In this document: one piece after another, positions 27,951 through 36,396 of the stretch
Position numbering within the stretch: the first letter of the stretch is position 1
Layout of the letters: every line of letters begins with the position of its first letter
Notes under the pieces: model-generated
What the model was told of the DNA's origin: nothing
Database searches by the model: none
What the model saw: the letters and a program-made list of their open reading frames with translations, nothing else
Position numbers and translations under genes: made by a program
NCBI GenBank assembly: GCA_945897955.1
Contig: CAMDGQ010000016.1
Coordinates: forward strand, 1 to 60,340
Direction of reading: 5' to 3'
Length of the DNA stretch: 60,340 nucleotides
DNA from: Tepidiphilus sp. J10
GTDB lineage: Bacteria; Pseudomonadota; Gammaproteobacteria; Burkholderiales; Thiobacillaceae

Positions 27951-30296
27951 TCAGGATGATATCGGCGCCATGTCAGGGATGACATGAGCGGACTGGATTT
28001 CCAGCAAGGCTTCACAGGCCGTCAGGATGTGTTCGGTGAACGCTGCGCGGCCGGGCAGTTGCGTGCTGATATGGATGTGGCGGGCGAGTGAAAGCAGGGT
28101 ATGGACGCGGATCGACTCACTCATCCGGGGGACGCCGCTCAGGCTGGCATAACGCCTGCGCAGCGCGTCGCTCGCCGCCGCGTAGGCTGTGACATCGTGG
28201 TGGACGCGCAGACCGTGTTCGATCAGATGAGCGAGGTAATTGCCGACATCCAGCGCAGGATCGCCCATGCACAGCAGATCGAAGTCGAGCAGGTGGACCT
28301 GATCGCCATCGACCAGGGTCTGGTCCGGGTAGAAATCGCGATGGATGCAGACCGGATGGGCTTTCGGCAGGGTCGCAGCCAGTTGCCGGCAGGCCGCATT
28401 GACCGCGAGGATGCGGGACCGCAATCGCGGCAGGCTGTCGGCGGCTGCATGCAGGCGCGTGGCGAGAATGTCCAGTTCATCGACCAGGCCGTGCGTTCGG
28501 TCGGTCTGGTAACCCGATGCGTGCAGGCGATGAATCGCTTCGGCGATGCGACGTCCCCAGTACACACCGTCGCTGCCGCGCAAAGCCGACCAGGCGGGTT
28601 CGCCGTTCACTCTTTCCTGTAGCCAGAGATCGAGGCGCGGCGCCAGGGCCAGCGGCGCCGGCACATCGACATTGCCGGCCTGGCCGGCCGCGAAGCCGCG
28701 CGCGTGCAGATCGCGCATCGCCATATAGGTGCGCCGGTCGAGTCCCTTGGCGCGCATCTTGCCGAGCATGCGCAGCGTGCCGCCGTCAGGATGCGTCCAG
28801 GTGTACTCGATCAGGGCGCGCCGGCCCGGCTTGTGGCGCAGCAGGCGGCAGGCGGACAGCCTGAAACCGCGCGGATCGATGCCGGTTTCGGACAGCGCCT
28901 TGCCGGCGCGCGCCGGGTCCAGTGCCTCGGCCAGTCGGGGCATGGCCGGATCGTCGACAATCGCGGCGGCCGGCTGCGCGGCAAAACCGGCCAGGCGCTC
29001 AGCGGCGTCGAGGTGGCGCTCGCAGATCGCGAGCAGGTATTCGATGCAGATCGGCCAATGGCTGGCGCCGACGCGGAAGGGGTGATGCGCGAGCTGGTAC
29101 AGACCCAGCGCGATATACGCCTCCAGATCGGCCGGGCCGACATTGCCCTCGCCCAGCGAGTAGCCGTTCAGCAACGCCGCCGTGACCTCGCCAGCGCGCG
29201 CCTGGGTGAGCATGCAATAGCCCACTTCGAGTTCCAGATGGGCGACGAACAACCCGAGATCGGCGGCGGGATGGCCCAGGCACAACTCATCCAGATCGAG
29301 GAAGGCGATGCCGGTCTCGGTGTCGAGGATCTGCTTGCCGTAGAAGTCGCCATGAATCATCGCCAGCGCGGGCGCTCGCCTTTCCAGTGCAGCCTTCAGC
29401 CGTACCGCCAGCGAGTCGGCCAGCACGGCCAGATGCGGCGTCAGCATGGTCAGTCCGCGCCGGTTGGCGTCGATGGCGTTGCATTCATCCGCCAGCGTTC
29501 GGCTCGGCAGCGTTGCCGTCACACCGGCATCGCCGGCGCCGGCATGCAGGCGGGCAAGCGCGTGGCCGGCGCGCCTTACCGGGTCCGGCCGCCATTCCTG
29601 GGCACAGTAGAGGCCACGCAACAAATCGCCCTCCAGCCAGTCGTGCGCGACGAGGCCGAACTCCGGGTTTTCCGCGATGCGGCTGGAGAAACGCGGACCG
29701 CCGGGCAGGCTGCCCGGCGCCGGCGGCTCGGCCAGCGCGGCGTAGCCGGCCGGGGTATGGAAGCGCAGCACGCGGCGCGTGCCGTCGCTGGCGGTCAGCA
29801 GGCAGACATAGCGCCGCTCGGGTTTATAGGCCAGGGTCTCGATGACGCCGGACCAGAGTTGCGGCTGATAGGGGAACAGCTTCGCCAGCAGATCGCTCCG
29901 TTTGGTGTCGTCGCCCAGTAAATGCAGCTGTTTCAGCTTGCTGTCGTTGGGGAAAAAATTCACCACAATGCCGACCTCGGCCAGCACCAGTCGACCCGGC
30001 AACCCGGCCACCGAGACACCGGCCCGCTTGCCGGCTTTGCCCAGCTTGACCTCGGTATCGGCGCCATGCGCCTTGGCGTGGAAAGTGATCGGTCGGCCGT
30101 CACGCGTAGCGCGATAGGCGGCCAGGCAGTTCATGCCCGGCTTGTAGCGCAGATAATGTTTCTCGACTTGCGCCAGGCGTGCTTCGGGCGCGGCGGCGTT
30201 AATTGCCTCGCCCAGGGCGGCGGCGTCCAGCAGCAGGGAGAGTCCGGGCAGCGCCGGGTCGCGCGCGGCCAGTGCGGCATCAGCGGTTTCAAGCAT
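27951..30296 (-). CDS. Tandem-domain APH/choline-kinase-like phosphotransferase
   Basis: This 781-residue protein contains two kinase-like modules of the aminoglycoside/choline phosphotransferase superfamily. The first has the catalytic loop MIHGDFYGKQ (HGD at 315-317) and metal motif FLDLDE (334-337). The second has CIHRDFYPDQ (HRD at 652-654) and LLDFD (669-673). Each is preceded by a substrate-lobe-like region containing RYKPGMNC or RHKPGRRAL. No membrane segment or signal peptide is seen, so it is cytoplasmic. Its ATG overlaps the ABC transporter stop by eight bases. Substrate is unknown, and operon context suggests a sugar or lipid-linked intermediate. Confidence 0.8.
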   Translation of the reverse strand: MLETADAALAARDPALPGLSLLLDAAALGEAINAAAPEARLAQVEKHYLRYKPGMNCLAAYRATRDGRPITFHAKAHGADTEVKLGKAGKRAGVSVAGLPGRLVLAEVGIVVNFFPNDSKLKQLHLLGDDTKRSDLLAKLFPYQPQLWSGVIETLAYKPERRYVCLLTASDGTRRVLRFHTPAGYAALAEPPAPGSLPGGPRFSSRIAENPEFGLVAHDWLEGDLLRGLYCAQEWRPDPVRRAGHALARLHAGAGDAGVTATLPSRTLADECNAIDANRRGLTMLTPHLAVLADSLAVRLKAALERRAPALAMIHGDFYGKQILDTETGIAFLDLDELCLGHPAADLGLFVAHLELEVGYCMLTQARAGEVTAALLNGYSLGEGNVGPADLEAYIALGLYQLAHHPFRVGASHWPICIEYLLAICERHLDAAERLAGFAAQPAAAIVDDPAMPRLAEALDPARAGKALSETGIDPRGFRLSACRLLRHKPGRRALIEYTWTHPDGGTLRMLGKMRAKGLDRRTYMAMRDLHARGFAAGQAGNVDVPAPLALAPRLDLWLQERVNGEPAWSALRGSDGVYWGRRIAEAIHRLHASGYQTDRTHGLVDELDILATRLHAAADSLPRLRSRILAVNAACRQLAATLPKAHPVCIHRDFYPDQTLVDGDQVHLLDFDLLCMGDPALDVGNYLAHLIEHGLRVHHDVTAYAAASDALRRRYASLSGVPRMSESIRVHTLLSLARHIHISTQLPGRAAFTEHILTACEALLEIQSAHVIPDMAPISS

Positions 30297-32130
30297 GACA
30301 AAGCTCCAGGACAGGTTGTTCGACGGTGGGCAACACCGTGCCGGCTGCCACCAGCGCGGCATAACGGCCGCCCTGTGACAGCAATTGGGCATGTGTGCCG
30401 GATTCGATGAGTCGGCCGCGATCCATGCACAGAATCAGATCGGCATCGCGCGCGGCTTCCAAGCGGTGGGTGATTTGCAGCGTGGTGCGGCCGAATGCCA
30501 GACGGCCGAGCGCCTGCATGACCAGACGCTCGTTTTCACTGTCCAGCCCGGTGGTCGGCTCGTCGAGGATCAGGATCGGACTGTTGCGCACCGCCGCGCG
30601 GGCGATGGCGATGCGTTGCCGCTGTCCCGCCGACAGCATCACGCCGCGCTCGCCGACCTCGGTCTGATAGCCCTTCGGCAATGCCGAGATGAAGTCATGC
30701 GCGTTGGCCAGCTTCGCCGCCGCCTCGATCGCCTCGTCGCTGACGCCCTCGGCACCGTAGGCGATGTTGTCGCGCAGCGTGGTCGCGAACAGCAACGTGT
30801 CCTGCGGCACCACGCTGATCTGGCCGCGCAGCGAAGCCAGGCTGTATTCGCGGATGTCGCGGCCGTCGATGCAGACCTGCCCGGCATCCGGGTCGTACAG
30901 GCGCAGCAGCAGATTGACCAGGGTCGATTTGCCGCTGCCCGAGGAGCCGACCAGCGCGACCTGGCGGCCGGCGCCGATTTTCACGCTGACGTTGTCCAGC
31001 GCCGGACGACCGGCCTCGTAAGCGTAGGAAACCTGGTCGAACACGATATCGCCGCGCAATGCGGTCGCCTCGACCGCGTCCGGTCGATCCTGTACATCCG
31101 GCGCGGTTTCGAACAGCTCGACGATGCGTTCGCCGGCGGCGGCGGCTTTTGCCAGGCGCGCGCCATACTTGGCGATGTCGCGCATCGGCCGGAAGGCGCT
31201 CTTCAGATAGAGCAGAAACACCAGCAACTCGCCGGGCGACAACTGTTTTTCCATCACCCGATGCGCGCCATACCAGAGCACCAGGGCGGTGGCGATGGCG
31301 ATCAGGACATCGACGCCGCGTTCCAGGCTGGCGCTGAGGCGGCGGGCGCGCAGACCCTCGGAGAGGCTGGCCGTGTTCTGGCCGGAAAAGGAATCGGCGA
31401 AGCGGCCGGACAGTGACAGCGATTGCACGGTGCGGATCGCGGCCATCGACTCGGACGCGGTGGCCGCCATGTCGCCCTCGCGGCTGCGCGTGCGGCGCGA
31501 GGCTTCATGGATGCGGCGGCCGCGACTCCAGGTCGCGAACAGCATGACCGGCAGCACCGCCATGGCGATCAACGCCAGGCGCCAGTCCAGCCAGAGCATC
31601 ACTCCGAACATGAAGATCAGGATCAACAGGTTGCCGAACAGCGGCATCACGGCGGTGACTGCGACTTCCTGCACCATGCCGATGTCGCCGATCATGCGCA
31701 CGACCAGATCGCCGCCACGGGCGCGGCTGTGGAAGCCGAGCGACAGCGCCTGGACATGGCGGAACAAGGCGCCGCGTATCGCGGTCAGGGCGCGATTGCC
31801 GGCCAGCGCGAAGCCGATGGCGGTGAAGTAGGCTGCCACCGCGCGCAGGCCGGTAAAAATCACCAGCGCGACGGCGGCGATGGCGAACAGCGTGCCGGCG
31901 TCGAGTTGTTCCAGCATCGGCAACGAGACGCGGCCCTCGGCGCGTGCGGCGACGCGGTCGATGACGAATTTCAGCGGCCATGGCTCCAGCACGCGCAGCA
32001 GGGTTTCGAGCAGCAGCGCGGCCATCGCCCCGCCGATCACCGCGCGCTGGCCGCGCACATGCGGCGCGAACACGCGGACAAAGCGGGCCAGCCCGGCTAG
32101 GGCCGAACGCATCGACTTGGGACGGGCCAT
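30289..32130 (-). CDS. ABC exporter, MsbA-like fused permease-ATPase
   Basis: This 613-residue half-transporter has a six-helix membrane domain (about 25-320) and a C-terminal ATPase with Walker A LVGSSGSGKST, signature LSAGQRQRIAIARA, Walker B ILILDEPTTGLDS, and switch histidine THRLEAA. The signature reads LSAGQ instead of LSGGQ, a tolerated variant. I choose the ATG at 32130, which overlaps the upstream stop as TGATG. A bona fide msbA is elsewhere in the window, so this copy probably exports the product of the surrounding glycosyltransferases. Confidence 0.88.
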   Translation of the reverse strand: MARPKSMRSALAGLARFVRVFAPHVRGQRAVIGGAMAALLLETLLRVLEPWPLKFVIDRVAARAEGRVSLPMLEQLDAGTLFAIAAVALVIFTGLRAVAAYFTAIGFALAGNRALTAIRGALFRHVQALSLGFHSRARGGDLVVRMIGDIGMVQEVAVTAVMPLFGNLLILIFMFGVMLWLDWRLALIAMAVLPVMLFATWSRGRRIHEASRRTRSREGDMAATASESMAAIRTVQSLSLSGRFADSFSGQNTASLSEGLRARRLSASLERGVDVLIAIATALVLWYGAHRVMEKQLSPGELLVFLLYLKSAFRPMRDIAKYGARLAKAAAAGERIVELFETAPDVQDRPDAVEATALRGDIVFDQVSYAYEAGRPALDNVSVKIGAGRQVALVGSSGSGKSTLVNLLLRLYDPDAGQVCIDGRDIREYSLASLRGQISVVPQDTLLFATTLRDNIAYGAEGVSDEAIEAAAKLANAHDFISALPKGYQTEVGERGVMLSAGQRQRIAIARAAVRNSPILILDEPTTGLDSENERLVMQALGRLAFGRTTLQITHRLEAARDADLILCMDRGRLIESGTHAQLLSQGGRYAALVAAGTVLPTVEQPVLELCHA

Positions 32131-33317
32131 CAGACGACTCCCTCGGCGATTTCGGCATCGGCGATCCCGGTCCATGCCGGCAAGGCCAGAGCGAGCACCT
32201 TGTGCGCGACCGAGTTCCAGGTGTGCTCGGCCTTGACCTTGCCGCGCGCCATGCGGCCAAGGCGGTGCAGCAGATCGCTGTCGCCATGCAGACGCGTGAA
32301 CGCAGCGCTCAGCGCGTCGGCATCGCCGGGCGGGCAAAGCAGGCCATCCTCGCCATCGACGATCAGATCGTTCAACTGGCCGATGCGGCTGGCCACCACG
32401 GCGAGGCCGGCGGCCATGTATTCGTACACCTTGAGCGGCGAAAAATAGAAGTCCGCCGTTTCCGGATAGGGCGCTACGCCGACATCCATCTCGGCCAGCA
32501 ACGCCGGGATGCGCTCGGGATCGACCGCGCCGGTGAATTCCACTGCCGCACCGATGCCCAATTGATCAGCCAGCGTGACCAGGGCTGCGTGTTCGGGGCC
32601 GTAACCAACGATCAGCAGGCGACTGTCGGCGGTGTCGGCGTGGAAGCGGGCGAAGGCCTGCAGCAACACCTCGACGCCATGCCAGGGTTTCAGCGTGCCG
32701 ACGAAACCGATCGTGAAAGGCCTGCTGGTAGTGGTGAGCACGACCTTCTCGAAGCGTTTGGTATCGACGCCGTTGGCGATCACATGTACGCGGCCGCGCG
32801 CTTCCTCGAAGCCTTCCAGATATTCGGCCACTCCGGCCGACACCGCGACCAGGACATCGGCCGCCGCGAAGGCGCGCCGCGCCGATTGCCGGGCCGCCTC
32901 AATGTCATGCAGATGGCGGTAGCGTTGCTGCTCCTCGATCAGCGGTGCGTTGACTTCCAGCACGGTCGGAATGCCGGCGGCGCGCGCGGCTTCGAGTCCG
33001 GCATGGCTCCACAGGGAATAGCGCTCATAGACCAGATCGAATTTGCCGGCTGCGCGCAGTTCCATCGCCAGATCGGCGTTGGCCGCAAGCAGGGCCTGTT
33101 CGCGTGCGGCTTCATTGTCGCGTCCGGCGGCGGGCAACAGTACCAGCGGCGCTCCGGCCAGATCGGCCGGCGGCTCGCCGCCGGTCCGGGTGGCAAACAG
33201 GCTGACATCGGCGCCGAGGCCGCGCAGCGCGCGCATCATTTCCTGCACATGCAGCGAGCAGCCCTTGCTGCCGAACACCGGAACGCCTGGATCGGCGCAG
33301 ACATAGGCGATGTTCAT
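32130..33317 (-). CDS. GT4 glycosyltransferase
   Basis: This 395-residue protein has the GT-B fold of family 4. The N-terminal Rossmann domain begins MNIAYVCADPGVPVFGSKGC, and the C-terminal nucleotide-sugar site has IGFVGTLKPWHGVEVLLQAF and the EX7E-like SPLKVYEYMAAGLAVVAS. These retaining enzymes act in the cytoplasm on nucleotide sugars. Its ATG overlaps the stop of the next upstream glycosyltransferase by four bases. The long open frame before it is out-of-family. Sugar and acceptor are unknown. Confidence 0.88.
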   Translation of the reverse strand: MNIAYVCADPGVPVFGSKGCSLHVQEMMRALRGLGADVSLFATRTGGEPPADLAGAPLVLLPAAGRDNEAAREQALLAANADLAMELRAAGKFDLVYERYSLWSHAGLEAARAAGIPTVLEVNAPLIEEQQRYRHLHDIEAARQSARRAFAAADVLVAVSAGVAEYLEGFEEARGRVHVIANGVDTKRFEKVVLTTTSRPFTIGFVGTLKPWHGVEVLLQAFARFHADTADSRLLIVGYGPEHAALVTLADQLGIGAAVEFTGAVDPERIPALLAEMDVGVAPYPETADFYFSPLKVYEYMAAGLAVVASRIGQLNDLIVDGEDGLLCPPGDADALSAAFTRLHGDSDLLHRLGRMARGKVKAEHTWNSVAHKVLALALPAWTGIADAEIAEGVV

Positions 33318-34552
33318 ACGTGTTGCTCCTGCCGCGCGGCGGCCTCGGCGCGACCGGCCGGGTCGAACAGCCGGAACACGCGCGCCGCATTGCGATGCAC
33401 GTCGAATTCGGCTTCGATCAACTGGCGCGCATTGCGCGCCAGGCGTACACCGAGCGCGGGGTCGGCAAGCACGCCGCGCAGCGCGTCGGCCAGGATGGCG
33501 GGCGCGGCCTGCGGAATGCACAGACCGGTGTCGCCATCGCGCACCACCTCCGGGTTGCCGGTGACATCGGTGGCGACGCACGGCGTGCCCAGCGCCATGG
33601 CCTCCAGCAACACCGTCGGCAGGCCGTCGCGATTGCCGTCGGCGCCGACGATGCAGGGCGCGGCCATGACGGCGGCGGAGCGCATCAGTTCGATGACTTC
33701 ACGCTGTGGACGCGGGCCTTCCAGACGCACGCGATCGCCGATGCCGACGCGGGCGATATGCTGGCGCAAAGCATCTTCCTCTTCGCCCGCCCCGACGATC
33801 AGGCAGCGGAAGGAGACACCATCGCGCGCCAGCAGCACGCAGGCGTCGATCAGATCGCCGAAGCCCTTCTTCTCGACCAGACGACCGACCGCCAGAATCA
33901 GCGGTTCGGCGGGCGCCGGATCGCGGTAGGCGAAGCGCTTCAGGTCGATGCCGTTGTAGATGCGATGCACGCGGTCGGAGCAATCCGGAAATTCGTTCCG
34001 GAAATGGCGCAGATTGAAGTCGCTGACGGTGACCACGGCGGCGGCGTCGGAAAGCTTGGCGCGCATGTCGGCCGGATCGACGTCCTCATGGAAGATGTCC
34101 TTGGCGTGCGCGGTGAAACTGTAAGTGATGCCGGCAAAGCGCGCCGCCAGCCGGGCGACGCTGGCCGATGAACTGGCGAAATGCGCGTGCAGGTGAGTGA
34201 TGCCGCGCGTCGTCACATGAGCCGCCAGGGCCAGCGCATGGCCGAGTTCACGCGAGTCGATGCCGACCGCCAGCGGCAGGTGTTGCCAGACGCCGGGACA
34301 GGCCTTGGCCGAGGCCTGCATCAGCAGCCAGAACTCGTAGGCGGTGCGCACCCGGTCGGGCAGATAGGTCACCGGCGCCCGGACCTGGGCCAGGATGTCC
34401 TGGAAATGGGTGTCCTCCGGCGCGCGCATGGAGAAAATATCGAGCTCGGCGCCGGCCGCCTCGTGGGCCAGGATTTCGTTGACGATGAAGGTTTCGGAAT
34501 AGCGCGGGTAGCGCTTCACGACGTAACCGATACGGGGCTTAGGCGAGGGCAT
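33314..34552 (-). CDS. GT4 glycosyltransferase, WcaL/colanic-acid-like
   Basis: This 412-residue GT-B protein begins IGYVVKRYPRYSETFIVNEI, typical of the WcaL/AmsK-like group of exopolysaccharide glycosyltransferases. HLHAHFASSSASVA follows. The C-terminal lobe has ILAVGRLVEKKGFGDLIDAC and LLEAMALGTPCVATDVTGNPE, with the donor-binding glutamate. It overlaps the REC-glycosyltransferase gene by 14 bases at its start and the next gene by four at its end. This tight packing points to one transcript and coupled translation. Confidence 0.88.
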   Translation of the reverse strand: MPSPKPRIGYVVKRYPRYSETFIVNEILAHEAAGAELDIFSMRAPEDTHFQDILAQVRAPVTYLPDRVRTAYEFWLLMQASAKACPGVWQHLPLAVGIDSRELGHALALAAHVTTRGITHLHAHFASSSASVARLAARFAGITYSFTAHAKDIFHEDVDPADMRAKLSDAAAVVTVSDFNLRHFRNEFPDCSDRVHRIYNGIDLKRFAYRDPAPAEPLILAVGRLVEKKGFGDLIDACVLLARDGVSFRCLIVGAGEEEDALRQHIARVGIGDRVRLEGPRPQREVIELMRSAAVMAAPCIVGADGNRDGLPTVLLEAMALGTPCVATDVTGNPEVVRDGDTGLCIPQAAPAILADALRGVLADPALGVRLARNARQLIEAEFDVHRNAARVFRLFDPAGRAEAAARQEQHV

Positions 34553-36227
34553 GGTTGAGTTGTCCTTGTTGGTTGAGCAGGGTTTCGACCAGATCGACCA
34601 GGCGATTCAGGCCGTCGAGATCAATCGGTTTGGCGGCGCGCTTCATGCCGCCTTCGGGAGTGGCCAGCCAGGCGCCGATGGCGGCGCCATCGAGCTGGTC
34701 CGGGTGCAGCATGTCGATATGACCGAGTTCGGCCAGGCGCACGGCGCGCACCAGTTGTTCTTCGCGCGGCCGCACGCGCGGCACGACCAGGGTCGGGCGG
34801 CCGAAGGCGAGCACTTCGTTGACGGTGTTGTAGCCGCCCATGGCAACCACGCGGCGGGCGTTCTGCAGCAACAGGGTCGGCTCCTGCACGAAGCCGTGCA
34901 GCACGAAGTCGTCCCGGTTGGCGGCGAGCGTCTGCAACTCGCGCATGTGCTCCGGCAGCATGAACGGGCCGCTGATCAGTACGCCGACGGTGCCGGCCGG
35001 TTGCGCGGCGGCGGCGAAGGCGCGCGCCAGCGCGAAGCCATCCTGGCCGCCGCCGACCAGGCAGAGGTTGTACGGCCGCGTCGGCGCCTCGGCCTGAACG
35101 GGCTGGCCGCCATTCCCGCCGACCTTCGGCGCCGCGCGTTTGCGGGCGTCAAGGTAGCCGGTGAAGCGGGCCTTGGCGGCGAATCTGGCGCCGAACTGAT
35201 ACTCGTCGCACAGGTTGTAGATGGCCGGATCGCCATAGATCCAGACCTGTTCGTAATGCCAGTCGATGGCCGACAGGTTGTTGCGCTCGAGCCATTCACC
35301 CGCCACACGCGCCGGTGCGTCGAGCACGTCGCGCAGGCCGAGCACGCAACGGGTGCGGCCGCGCGCATTCAGCGTGGCGAGCACGTTGTCCAGTTCGTTG
35401 AGGGCACCGCGCGGCACGTTGTCGGCGATCAGGATGTCCGGGTCGAACGCGGGTACCGAGACATTGATGGTGTGCGAACGCAGGTGGACCAGTTCGCGGG
35501 TTTCCATGTCGAGATGGCGCGAACGGTAGTCGCCATCGACCGACTTGGTGTACGACGGCAACACCAGGCAGTCGATGCCGGCGGGTAGTTCGAAGCGGCC
35601 GATTTCGCGCGCGCCTGAGACCAGCAGCACGCTGGCCTTGAGGCGGGATTCGGCGAGCGTGCGGGCAAGCAGGATGTTGCGGCGCATGTGGCCGAGACCC
35701 ATGGTGTCGTGCGAGTACAGGACGATGCGCGGGTTCGCGCTGTTGCCCGGTGTGCCGCGCGCATGGCGTGGCTCGACCTTGCCGGGCAATTTTGCGAGCG
35801 TCGCCCTGGGTTGCTCCGGCTTGCTCTGATTCAGGCCGGAGTCGCGCATCAGGTTGAGCAGTCCGGCCAGGGAAAATGGCTTGGCGACGAAGCCGCGTAC
35901 GCCGGACTCGCGCAATGCCGCCATCGACGCGGGGTCGAGGCTGGCGCTGATGACGATCACCGGTAATTCCGGGTAGCGCTCATGCAGCATGCGGCAGAGA
36001 TCGACGCCGCTGATGTCGGGCAGCTTGAGATCGACCAGCGCGAAATCCGGCTTGCGTTCGGTGATCGCCAGATTTGCCGCCGCCACGCTATGCACGGCCA
36101 GCGCCTGGCAACCGTTGCGGGTCAAATAGAGGGCGATGTTGTTGGCCAGTTGCCGTTCGTCATCGACGATGAGGACATAGGGCGGCGCGACGTCGGTGGC
36201 CAGGCTCGGGGTAGGTTGATTTTCCAT
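34539..36227 (-). CDS. Receiver domain fused to a MurG/COG4671-like glycosyltransferase
   Basis: This 562-residue protein joins two functions rarely seen together. Residues 17-130 are a receiver domain with Asp22/Asp23 (VLIVDDERQ), phospho-acceptor Asp66 (FALVDLKLPD), Ser94 and Lys116 (FVAKPFS), all intact. After a Pro/Lys-rich linker, residues about 167-555 form a GT-B glycosyltransferase with VLYSHDTMGLGHMRRNILLA, LVGGGQDGFALARA and a MurG-like donor loop (VVAMGGYNTVNEVLAFGRPT). The C-terminal part resembles the COG4671 'predicted glycosyltransferase' group. Phosphorylation could therefore gate sugar transfer. A membrane histidine kinase lies just upstream on the same strand. This is the first gene of the tightly coupled operon. 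Confidence 0.85.
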   Translation of the reverse strand: MENQPTPSLATDVAPPYVLIVDDERQLANNIALYLTRNGCQALAVHSVAAANLAITERKPDFALVDLKLPDISGVDLCRMLHERYPELPVIVISASLDPASMAALRESGVRGFVAKPFSLAGLLNLMRDSGLNQSKPEQPRATLAKLPGKVEPRHARGTPGNSANPRIVLYSHDTMGLGHMRRNILLARTLAESRLKASVLLVSGAREIGRFELPAGIDCLVLPSYTKSVDGDYRSRHLDMETRELVHLRSHTINVSVPAFDPDILIADNVPRGALNELDNVLATLNARGRTRCVLGLRDVLDAPARVAGEWLERNNLSAIDWHYEQVWIYGDPAIYNLCDEYQFGARFAAKARFTGYLDARKRAAPKVGGNGGQPVQAEAPTRPYNLCLVGGGQDGFALARAFAAAAQPAGTVGVLISGPFMLPEHMRELQTLAANRDDFVLHGFVQEPTLLLQNARRVVAMGGYNTVNEVLAFGRPTLVVPRVRPREEQLVRAVRLAELGHIDMLHPDQLDGAAIGAWLATPEGGMKRAAKPIDLDGLNRLVDLVETLLNQQGQLNHALA

Positions 36228-36333
36228 GCAGCTCTATACGCAAGCTGTATGCCACCTTCGAGCTATTGCTTAACTCATTGTTATTTAATGATTAAATTCG
36301 ATTAATTTACGCGATGTGGAAAACTGCCGGGGT

Positions 36334-36390
36334 GTGGGTGGGGCATATCCCCCACCCACTTGGGGGTGGTGTTGGGTGTTTTCCCCCAAC
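36334..36390 (-). other. Cluster of mutually exclusive hairpins upstream of the REC-glycosyltransferase gene
   Basis: The 169-base gap between the histidine kinase stop and the REC-glycosyltransferase start holds a GC-rich block followed by AT-rich sequence. In the block, GTGGGTGGGG (36334-36343) pairs with CCCCACCCAC (36350-36359), CCCCCA (36349-36354) can instead pair with TGGGGG (36361-36366), and GTTGGG (36371-36376) pairs with CCCAAC (36385-36390). There is no proper T tract. The AT-rich part (36240-36310) probably holds the operon promoter, but I cannot assign its boxes. Confidence 0.5.
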
Positions 36391-36396
36391 AGGCTC

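Noticed and set aside
31980..33929. A 649-codon plus-strand open frame opposite the glycosyltransferases
   Set aside because: It is antisense to two well-supported GT4 genes and shows no domain.
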